From positions 11,222,001 to 11,286,000 of the forward strand of contig AP026544.2 of assembly GCA_026075535.2 (NCBI GenBank): a DNA stretch of 64,000 bases. The letters are read 5' to 3'. The position numbers were made by a program, and so were the translations under genes. The notes beneath the pieces are model-generated. The model searched no databases and was not told where the DNA came from. It saw only the letters and a program-made list of their open reading frames with translations. Source of the DNA: Tricholoma matsutake. Its lineage: Eukaryota > Basidiomycota > Agaricomycetes > Agaricales > Tricholomataceae. Every line of letters begins with the position of its first letter. Positions within the stretch are counted from its first letter, which is position 1. Positions 46,732 through 54,854 of this stretch are shown here, one piece after another.

Positions 46732-47922
46732 CAGTAATTTACACTCCCCCATATGTTCTGCGTGGACTGTGCAGACTCCATGCAGATCCATGCGGAGTCT
46801 GACCATGTGGTGACCAAAATGAAAAACTATACAACATTCGACATGGAATATGTGTTCATCCATGCAGAGTCCATGTTAGTCCATGTGGAGTCCGTGTTAG
46901 TCCGTGCGGAGTCCACATTAGTCCATGCAGAGTCTGCATTAGTCTGTGTCAGTCAGGGCAGAATCTGACCATGTGGTGACCAAAATGAAAATCAACAGTG
47001 TTGTATTTTACATGGACTTTACTGACTAGCTTACAGGTATGAGGGGAGGGCAACAATTATAAATAAAAAACAAAATTATAAATAGAAAACAAAAAAAAAC
47101 CCTCCCCACACAAAATGCAGGGGAGAGGGTTGTGATGTGGGTGTGTAATGCAGGTGTCATTGAGGGGCAGGGGTGGGTGCTGACACTGTTCATCATTGAC
47201 CACCTGTGATCCACCCTGCAAGCAGTGGCTCGCAGCAGTGGGGTGGGGTGCTCAGGTTGTCCTGGGCGGGTGGTGTGTTGTCCATCGCCATGGTTCCTGG
47301 TCACTCTCCTGTTCGTTGTCCCTGTGCTCTTGTACCCCATATCCACCCCATGAGCAGTTGCTCATGGCAGTAGTTGGGGGTGCTGTTCATCATGGGCCCC
47401 ATCAGCATTGTGCTGCTGCTCCTCATCGCCCTCGCCTCTCACACCCCATCTCCACCCCACGAGCAGTTGCTCACAGTGGTGGGAGGGGGTGCTGGTTGTC
47501 CTGGGTGTTGTTTCCTGGCCTCACCATTGTCGTCATCCTTGTCATCATCGTCCATCATGGTTGGCAGCCATGCTTTGCATTCTGGGGCTTCTGGGGCTGG
47601 TTGGCGGCATTGTTGTTGTTGTCGACTGCACACACTCATGATCCACCCTACAAGCAGAGGCTCACAGGCACAGAGTGGGTGTGTTGTCCATTTCAGAGGT
47701 CTCCTAATTTGGAGGGGTCAGTGACATGGCAGTGACATAGCATGTGAGGGGAGGTAGGTGGGTGCTTACCAGGTGGGTATCCTGCTTTGCAGGTCTCCCA
47801 GTGCCATCCTACCCCTTATTGAAAGCCTCACATCCCATTTGGATGGGGAGGAGGGTGTTGGCACAGGTGTTGTCAGGTCTGGGTTGTCTTGCATCAGTCC
47901 ATTGTTACCAGTAGATTAGAAC

Positions 47923-47990
47923 CTAGAAAACAAAAGAAACAAATCACTTAGTTTATAAAAACAAAAAGCAAATGGAAAAAAAATACTTAC
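47923..47990 (-). other. Intron-like cassette (copy D)
   Basis: On the minus strand, GTAAGTATTTTTTTT at 47990, a branch-like AACTAAG, and TTTTCTAG at 47923: 68 bases. The upstream exon ends with the hairpin GGGTCCAAACAATG...CATTGTTTGGGCCC. Confidence 0.68.
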
Positions 47991-48430
47991 CTAGGGCCCA
48001 AACAATGCAGATTGCATTGTTTGGACCCATGTTCCAGGTGGCATGCTTGTTTCCAGGGTTTGAGGCTGGTGCTAACAAAGAAAACAAAGAAAACAAAGAA
48101 AACAAAGAAATTAGTTAAATTGAATATGAGAGAATGAAAGAAAAAACTTACTGCACATGGTGGCTCATTTATGGCCACACATGGTGTTGCCAGCCCTGTG
48201 TTTGTCATCATGGGAGTTGGTGGATAGGGCATTGGAGTGGGGTTGGTGGGTGATGAAGTGGTGGTGGTGGGTGATGAAGTGGTGGTGGTGGTAAGAGAGG
48301 GAGGGAGCTGCCAGCATCAATGGTGGTGATGGTGAGTGATGAGCTGGCAATGTTGATGATGCAGCTGTGTGCTTTGTCATACTAAGCCAAACAGTCATAT
48401 GTAGTTGCATCAATAGCAACAACATACCAC

Positions 48431-48500
48431 TGGCTGTGTAGTGTAACAGTAATGTGCATCTGTATTTATTAGTTAATCATGAGGCTACAAGTTCAAACAC
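48431..48500 (+). ncRNA. tRNA-like module M4 (copy D)
   Basis: A-box-like TGTGTAGTGTAACAGTAATG and B-box-like AAGTTCAAACAC about 45 bases later. Points outward to the 48788 terminus. The sequence is unrelated to M1 and M2 beyond the boxes. Confidence 0.55.
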
Positions 48501-48977
48501 CATTTGTGACATTATTTTGCTAAGCTCAAATGGTCTGCTCAGATGCATGCGGACTGTCCTTGCTGGTCCAACCTGGTTGATCATGGACGCAGATGGACGA
48601 AATCCATGGAATCTGAGTAAAATATGCAGAATCTGTGTTGGTCTGCACAGATCCATGCAGACTGGCACACCCTGCTGCACAGCTAAAATGGTTTATTGTA
48701 TGGATTGCAAATCTGCACGGAGTCTGTGCAGAGTCCATGTAATTCCATGCAGATCCACACAGAATATATGGGGCAGTGTAAAGACCTCAACCAGTAACAT
48801 CCACATCGCAGGACTCCAAATATTATGTGGCATACAATGACCATGAGAGCAGCTAACTGTACAATGGGTTTCCCTGAACTGAACACACCTTGGAAATGGT
48901 GACCTAAAAGCATGGACAAGTTATGAGTTGCTCAAACTGACCAAAATCCCTTGATAATATACCTGAGTCATACTCCT

Positions 48978-49676
48978 TTACACCACAATTGAAATAATCT
49001 TCCACTTGAGAAACCACTCTTTGGGAGGGATGCTATAATTGAATAGAATAATTGGCCATGCAGTCTTGGTATGGCATTTGAAGGGACCAAAGCCATCTGC
49101 AGATAACCCAAGTGCAATGTCATGAGGATCAGAAAAGAACAACATTGGGAGCTCTTCATCACCAATCATGATGAATGTCTCTCTGAGTGAATGGTAATGA
49201 GTGCCATCAAAAATATTGGTTATCTTCATTGGGTCAGCTTCATGTTTGGACCAGCACTGCATTTTCATTGCATAGGAAGTACTCACAAGCATTGTGCAGA
49301 GATGGGGAATAATGGGAAGATACTCATAAATTGCCTGTGGTGTCATTCCATCGGCTTTATCGTGGTCAGTGTTGCATTTTGGGCATTTCTTGAGGGTTTC
49401 GTATGGGCCAGTGTAGCAGATGCATGAGGAGGGGCAACAATGACAGTGCATGGGCTGAAAACCAGAGAGAAACTGAACACATTTCTCTGTATTCTTCAGG
49501 GAGTCTATTGGAGCCTGAGGGAAAGTGAAGCAAAGTTTGTTGAATGCATTGTCAGTGAGATGTTCCTCAAGTTTGAGGGCATAGGCACACAGGAGGGTCA
49601 GGTCACATCCAGGATATTGCCATCTGTAAGGATGTTGGTCAGACATCGGTAAAGGTATGGATTGATGTGAACACAC
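48978..49676 (-). pseudogene. Second Tnp2-type transposase relic
   Basis: A 232-codon open frame with HCCPSSCICYTGPYETLKKC and CPKCN cysteine clusters, then YEYLPIIPHL, IFDGTHYHSLRE, FFSDPHDIALGLSADGFGPF and TAWPIILFNYSIPP. These are the characteristic blocks of fungal Tnp2-like (CACTA/Plavaka-group) transposases, including the DPxDIALGLSxDGF catalytic block. It is interrupted after KWKIISIVV near 48980, where the downstream catalytic domain should continue. Upstream (49680-50260) the frame is broken, but LPGNVHDQDCPLQAILEGDL (minus, about 50200) may be its N-terminal part. It differs from the relic at 45917-48900 and lies just upstream of it on the same strand. Confidence 0.7.
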
Positions 49677-50398
49677 CTAATCATGAGGCTTTCTTCAAGA
49701 AGCCATCACCAAGGAGGTCCCATACTGAGACCCCTTCCTGTCCTGGCAATGTGTAAATAGCTGTTATAACCACAATTATGCCTTCATTCTATGCTTCATT
49801 TTCCTGTTCTGACTTCTTTCCAACTTGAAATCTTGTTCCACTTCTACTTCCTTATTCTGTTCTGTGCTATCTTTAGCATACTACCTATGTTCTGTTTCTG
49901 CATATTTAAGTCTACAGTATTGTTTGTAATACCTTAGTCTGATAATCACACTTGATTAACACCAACTTGCAACTTGTAATCCCATGCATTAGTTCTTTTA
50001 ACACAATGGGCAATGCAATGGGAATGGTGTAAGTTAGACAAACTGTAACTCATCAGCTTCACAACTGAGGGATGGCACAAATGGTGGCAAGGACAGTTCA
50101 AGGGTGTCATTGTTGACTCCAGATGGTCCTGCCTTGCCTATCTGCAAGTCCAAATCTCCTTCCAGAATGGCCTGCAATGGACAATCTTGATCATGGACAT
50201 TTCCTGGGAGATCATTACACATAAAGTTTTTGAATTCCTTGCCCACAGTACAGTTATGCATAGGGTCCTTTGCTAAAACAATGGCTTGTCAAACAGAAGG
50301 AGGGCATCCAATGACCTGTTGCTTTGGGGAAGGGCAAGAGGGTTTCCTTTGTCTGGTCTTCTGTACCAAGGACTGGTTCTGTGCAAGGATACTCGACA

Positions 50399-50611
50399 TC
50401 AATAAGGAAGAACCTTGTGCAGCCTCATGCTGCTTTTCAGTCTTTTGACTAACTTGCAACAGTTACATGCACAGATACATTTAGTAGCCATGACTGAGGA
50501 ATGGATGTTAGCAGGGTCATAGGGACACAGGGATAGGCTCACCATCCACACCTTGTTACCATCCTCCTCGTTGTAAACTTGAGTCTCAATATCAACAAAA
50601 TGGTGGAACAC
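50399..50611 (-). pseudogene. 5' end of an inverted duplicate of the KOW gene
   Basis: Encodes FHHFVDIETQVYNEEDGN, the mirror of the plus-strand HHFLDIEAQMCSEEDDN at 51195-51250. The frame then runs into unrelated sequence. I infer a partial inverted duplication, truncated after the first exon. Confidence 0.5.
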
Positions 50612-51185
50612 TGTTCATTGTGCCTTTGGCAACATTCCTCAGTTTTCCTATGAGTGGATATCAGCATTTTGCATTGATTTTATTGAGGGCTTAGGTTTTT
50701 TTTTTGTATTACCATTCAATTGGCATATGTACTATGTATCTACTTTACTGACTAACAAAATGAACTTAGTGACTAAGTGAGAAGTGTGCAAAAGCCAGTG
50801 AACAAATGCTGATATTGTTTGGAATGTTCAATCCTTGGGTATCCAGTTTTATTAGGAACTGGATACCTGAGGATTGAACATTCTGAGCAATATCAATATT
50901 TGTTTGCCAGCTTTCACACACTTTCTCACTTTCATCCTGACAACCACTTAGTCACTAAGTTCAACTTTTGTTGGTGCTCCCGCCATCCTCCTTGTTGCCC
51001 TCCTCAAGTAAGTTCATTTTGATTCATTTTGTTAGTCAGTAAAGTGGATACATAGTACATATGCCAATTGAATGGTAATACAAAAAATAACCCTAAACCC
51101 TCAATAAAATCAATACAAAATGCTAATATCCCCTCATAGGAAAACTGGGGAATGTTGCCAAAGCCATGATGAACAACATCCCAGA
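50609..51185. repeat. Palindromic intergenic region between divergent KOW-gene 5' ends
   Basis: Left arm from about 50609 (GTTCATTGTGCCTTTGGCAA) and right arm to about 51185 are inverted copies, including TTGCATTGATTTTATTGAGG and CAATTGGCATATGTACTATG. The centre is near 50857 (GGTATCCAGT/ACTGGATACC), with about 60 extra bases in the right arm at 50965-51020. The homology runs on into coding sequence on both sides: HHFVDIETQ (minus, 50600) and HHFLDIEAQ (plus, 51195). Confidence 0.8.
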
Positions 51186-51189
51186 TATG

Positions 51190-51754
51190 GTTCACCATTT
51201 CCTTGACATCGAGGCTCAAATGTGTAGTGAGGAGGATGATAATGGGTATGGAGATGAGCCTAATGGTGAGTTGACTCTAGTATTCTCTATGAGCACCATT
51301 ACCATCCATTCCAAATTCGCATTTTAGACAACTTCATTGATGATCAGGATTGTAGACATTCATGACCAGAAGACGTGCCAAGGCTCCTGGAGAACAAGCT
51401 GCCTGACCGAGACAAGGAGGGTCTGAGACCTTTTGGCAGGAATCTTGGAATGGTCGCATAATCTTGGTGCATGCCAGGCAAGATATGATGGTGATGACAA
51501 TTCAGACACCCCAACTGCTGTTGCTACATGCCTGCCAACTAACACAGACTATCCATTACTGAGGGTTTGCTATGTCATGAGCCTTGATCATTACAATTTC
51601 CTGATATTCTACTGACATGTAGCATATTATTATATCTAGCCAGGGAAGGAGAGAGATGTGGTAACTTACCTGTTCAAGACCATGCAACCAGAACACATGT
51701 TGAGGTCTGTGTTCTCATGGGATTCAATTCACAGCTGGTTTTATATTGAGGCCT
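51190..51754 (+). pseudogene. NGN/KOW (Spt5-like) multicopy gene, 5' part
   Basis: Exon with HHFLDIEAQMCSEEDDNGY (51190-51265); an intron at 51266-51327 (GTGAG...TTTTAG, 62 bases) whose removal gives DEPNDNFIDDQD in frame; then LLENKLPDRDKEGLRPFGRN (51388-51450); then an NGN-like segment VVTYLFKTMQPEHMLRSVFS with SWFYIEA (51658-51752). Frames shift at about 51350 and 51450-51640, so this is a relic. The gene is cut exactly at IEA by copy E and resumes at 54855. The acidic N-terminus followed by an NGN domain resembles the transcription elongation factor Spt5, but this belongs to a dispersed fungal family and its role is unknown. Confidence 0.68.
51747..51754. repeat. Target duplication of copy E, left
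   Basis: TGAGGCCT, identical to 54855-54862. It falls in codons of the interrupted gene (I-E-A-F). Confidence 0.95.
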
Positions 51755-51830
51755 CAGTACTTTACAGTCCCCCACCTGTCCTAGTGGACTCCAACCAGAC
51801 TGACCAGAGTCCACTGGAGTCCAAGTGGAG

Positions 51831-53010
51831 TCTGAGTGGAGTCCAACTGGAGTCCGAGTGGAGTCCAACTGGAGTCCGAGTGGAGTCCAACTGGAGTCCG
51901 AGTGGAGTCCAACTGGAGTCCGAGTGGAGTCCAACTGGAGTCCGAGTGGAGTCCAACTGGAGTCCGAGTGGAGTCCAACTGGAGTCCGAGTGGAGTCCAA
52001 CTGGAGTCCGAGTGGAGTCCAACTGGAGTCCGAGTGGAGTCCAACTGGAGTCCGAGTGGAGTCCAACTGGAGTCCGAGTGGAGTCCAACTGGAGTCCGAG
52101 TGGAGTCCAACTGGAGTCCGAGTGGAGTCCAACTGGAGTCCGAGTGGAGTCCAACTGGAGTCCGAGTGGAGTCCAACTGGAGTCCGAGTGGAGTCCAACT
52201 GGAGTCCGAGTGGAGTCCAACTGGAGTCCGAGTGGAGTCCAACTGGAGTCCGAGTGGAGTCCAACTGGAGTCCGAGTGGAGTCCAACTGGAGTCCGAGTG
52301 GAGTCCAACTGGAGTCCGAGTGGAGTCCAACTGGAGTCCGAGTGGAGTCCAACTGGAGTCCGAGTGGAGTCCAACTGGAGTCCGAGTGGAGTCCAACTGG
52401 AGTCCGAGTGGAGTCCAACTGGAGTCCGAGTGGAGTCCAACTGGAGTCCGAGTGGAGTCCAACTGGAGTCCGAGTGGAGTCCAACTGGAGTCCGAGTGGA
52501 GTCCAACTGGAGTCCGAGTGGAGTCCAACTGGAGTCCGAGTGGAGTCCAACTGGAGTCCGAGTGGAGTCCAACTGGAGTCCGAGTGGAGTCCAACTGGAG
52601 TCCGAGTGGAGTCCAACTGGAGTCCGAGTGGAGTCCAACTGGAGTCCGAGTGGAGTCCAACTGGAGTCCGAGTGGAGTCCAACTGGAGTCCGAGTGGAGT
52701 CCAACTGGAGTCCGAGTGGAGTCCAACTGGAGTCCGAGTGGAGTCCAACTGGAGTCCGAGTGGAGTCCAACTGGAGTCCGAGTGGAGTCCAACTGGAGTC
52801 CGAGTGGAGTCCAACTGGAGTCCGAGTGGAGTCCAACTGGAGTCCGAGTGGAGTCCAACTGGAGTCCGAGTGGAGTCCAACTGGAGTCCGAGTGGAGTCC
52901 AACTGGAGTCCGAGTGGAGTCCAACTGGAGTCCGAGTGGAGTCCAACTGGAGTCCGAGTGGAGTCCAACTGGAGTCCGAGTGGAGTCCAACTGGAGTCCG
53001 AGTGGAGTCC
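51831..53010. repeat. Homogeneous 22-bp tandem array, about 53 copies
   Basis: Unit GGAGTCCAACTGGAGTCCGA plus GT, itself two 11-mers (GGAGTCCAACT and GGAGTCCGAGT). By eye all internal units are identical; only the first ones vary (GGAGTCCAAGT, GGAGTCTGAGT). The unit is the TGGACTCC subterminal motif of the family, amplified. It is open in most frames because 22 is not a multiple of three and the unit lacks stops, so the open frames of 396-509 codons here are artefacts. Confidence 0.97.
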
Positions 53011-53107
53011 AAGTGCAACCAAATGATAAGTCAATTAGATATGAGCTCAAAGGACTTTGGACTTGGTGAATTTCAAAAAGTACCTGCAAAATAAATTTGT
53101 GTACTGC

Positions 53108-53190
53108 ACAAATTGAACTCAAGACCTCACCATAAGGAATCACATGACAAACCAAACAAGTGTGCTCAACCACTTGAGCCACAGGAGATT
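53108..53190 (-). ncRNA. tRNA-like module M2 (copy E)
   Basis: Minus strand: CTCCTGTGGCTCAAGTGGTT then GAGTTCAATTTG. Points outward to the 51755 terminus, through the 22-bp array. Confidence 0.7.
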
Positions 53191-54261
53191 TATTGGGGAT
53201 CAATATAAGGTTTATTTATGACTCAACTTTTCATATTCTTCGAGGAGGTATTTTTCAAACAATTAAGATCAAAAAAATTTAATTAACCACATCCCTCACG
53301 TTCAGCGTGAGGGGGGGATTCGTAAGTACTACAATATATATACCCCTCGCATTCAGTGTGAGGGGGGGGCAGAGATAAATTAAAAATAATAAAGACCCCT
53401 CCCCATGCAAAATGCAGGGGAGGGGGGGTTGGGGGATGTGGTCTGGGGTGGGTGTTGTCGCCCACCCCTCCTCACATGCATCTGTCGCCATAGCAAGCCA
53501 CACCCATCATCCACCCTACAAGCAGAGGCTCGTAGGCATGGGGATGGGTGCCATGGTTGTCGTAGCCCTGGTCTACCCGCCATCCACCCAATGAGCAGAT
53601 GCTCATTGGCATGGGGTGGGTGTGTTGTCAGTTTTGCAGGTCTCCTAGTTTGGAGGGGTTGGGGGGAGGGGTCAGTGATGTGGCATGCGAGGGAGGGGGT
53701 AGGTGGGTGCTTATCAGGTGGGTATCCTGCTCCACAGGTCTCCTGTTACCCCTCTGCCATCTCCTACCCTTTATTGACACCCTCACATCCTGTTTGGATG
53801 GGGAGGAGGGGGCTGGCACAGGTGTCATCAGGTCTGGGTTGATCCCCATCGTTCCATGTTGGCATTGGTGTTGCCCTGTTGTCATTCGCCATTGTCACCT
53901 CCATTCCACCCGTCATCCACCCCCCGAGCAGTTGCTCAAGGGGCTGGAGGCGGGTGGTGTGTTGTTGGCCCCATTGCTTCGCATTCTGGGGGTCCTGGTG
54001 ACACTCACGATCCACCCTATGAGCAGGGGCTCGCAGGCATGGGGTGGGTGTGTGGGGTTGTCTCGCGTCCGGCCGTCGGTCATTACCAGTAGAGTAGAAC
54101 CTACAAAACAAAAGAAACAAGTTAGTTAGTTTATAAAAACAAAAAGCAAATGAAAAAAAACTTATGTAGGACCCAAACAATGTGATCTGCGTCGTTTGGG
54201 TCCGCATTCCATCCAGTCGGCTTGTTTGTGGGTGGTGGTGTCGTTACCAGTAGATTATAAC

Positions 54262-54326
54262 CTAGAAAACTAAAGAAACTGGTTAGTTAGTTTATAAAAA
54301 CAAAAAGCAAACAAAAAAAAACTTAC
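54262..54326 (-). other. Canonical intron cassette (copy E)
   Basis: Minus strand: GCTAG then GTAAGTTTTTTTTTG, AACTAACTAACC branch region, TTTTCTAG, then GTTATAATCTACTGG: 65 bases. The sister cassette at 54164-54101 has lost the donor GT (ATAAG). Confidence 0.72.
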
Positions 54327-54580
54327 CTAGCGTCATTTGGGCCCGCGTTCCATCCATTCGGCTCGTTTGCAGGTGGTGGTGATGGCGGATTGGGCATGGG
54401 AGCGGTGGCAGTGGGTGTCCATGCAGTGGTGGTGGTGGTAGAGAAAGGAGGGAGGGAGGTGGCATCGACGGTGGTGGTGGTGGTGAGTGATGAGCTGGCA
54501 CATTTGATGATGCAGCAATATGCTTTGTCATACACAGCTGCACCATGGTACCTAATGCAAGTAGATGATGCCTTACACAA

Positions 54581-54658
54581 GGTACTGTGGCGTAATGGTT
54601 ATATTGTGCATCATGATTGATTACATAAGCAACCTACGGAGATCTGGGTTCAATTCCT
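54581..54658 (+). ncRNA. tRNA-like module M3 (copy E 5' end)
   Basis: A-box-like TGTGGCGTAATGGTTATATT and B-box-like GGGTTCAATTCC, followed immediately by a T-run (TTTTTTT). The best tRNA-like promoter of the set; outward to the 54854 terminus. Confidence 0.75.
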
Positions 54659-54854
54659 TTTTTTACACACTTTTTCAGCGGAATCCAACTGGACTCCACT
54701 GGACCAGTCCGGTCGGACTGGACTGGGACTGGACTGGCAACTTTGCAGGCAGTTGGCTGGTGACCAGTCCCAGTGGACTCCAGTCGGACTCTGGTCAGTC
54801 CGGTCGGACTCCAGTTGGAGTCCACTAGGAAAGGTGGGGGAGTGTAAAGACCTC

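Larger units (their letters stand above)
46732..48788 (-). mobile_element. Copy D: divergent member of the tRNA-capped family (2057 bp)
   Basis: Starts CAGTAATTTACACTCCCCCA, ends GGGGCAGTGTAAAGACCTC, and has a perfect 8-bp duplication AACCAGTA. Subterminal repeats are TCC(A/G)TG(C/T)(A/G)GAGTC with TTAGTC spacers (46770-46950; also 48640-48770). It has a shortened stem-loop region (47090-47130), hairpin monomers with AGCAGTTGCTC cores (47200-47660), the conserved CATCCCATTTGGATGGGGAG block (47830), a canonical intron cassette (47990-47923, minus), GTG-triplet block (48240-48300) and a different tRNA-like module M4 (48431-48500). No clear tRNA-like module was seen at the 46732 end. Confidence 0.88.
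45917..48900 (-). pseudogene. Plavaka/Tnp2-type transposase relic, split by copy D
   Basis: Reading the minus strand and skipping copy D, the frame runs CHIIFGVLRCGCYWL (48830-48800) into FSMCYYIVQTTLFAAFGDN (46720-46660). It continues with CPECHATYKPTYD and CNFRWYSSHCGELLIC zinc-type cysteines, the VPIKTYITFDFDDWMSGLL block, then GFNFFNPLGNKQAGKKIS and ADIIPGPNEPNVDQINSYLT near 46050. IPGP(N/K)EP and NP-x-GNK are hallmarks of the large fungal Tnp2/Plavaka transposases, giant proteins usually near 1000 residues. Only the N-terminal third remains, with frameshifts around 46250 and 46060, and the right arm ends at the M1 module. Loss of the remainder may be linked to that module's insertion or to deletion. 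Confidence 0.7.
51755..54854 (-). mobile_element. Copy E: tRNA-capped element with giant 22-bp subterminal array (3100 bp)
   Basis: Starts CAGTACTTTACAGTCCCCCA, ends GGGGGAGTGTAAAGACCTC, and has a perfect 8-bp duplication. Order from the left: 22-bp array (51831-53010), tail and M2 tRNA-like module (53108-53190, minus), stem-loop region (53281-53430), hairpin monomers with AAGCAGAGGCT, GAGCAGATGCTC and GAGCAGTTGCTC cores (53510-54050), two intron cassettes (54101-54164 with lost donor; 54262-54326 canonical, minus), GTG-triplet block (54360-54490), M3 tRNA-like module (54581-54658, plus), then GGACTCC-type subterminal repeats (54665-54835). CpGs are retained. Probably the youngest copy. Confidence 0.93.

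Noticed and set aside
46252..46863. 203-codon frame as a complete protein
   Set aside because: Its first 40 or so codons are copy D sequence; the rest is the Plavaka/Tnp2 relic.
51831..53010. CRISPR array
   Set aside because: Units are contiguous without unique spacers, and the context is eukaryotic.
51658..53203. Long overlapping open frames of 396-509 codons on both strands
   Set aside because: They are translations of the 22-bp array in copy E. A 22-bp unit without stops stays open in most frames; nothing in the flanks supports a gene.
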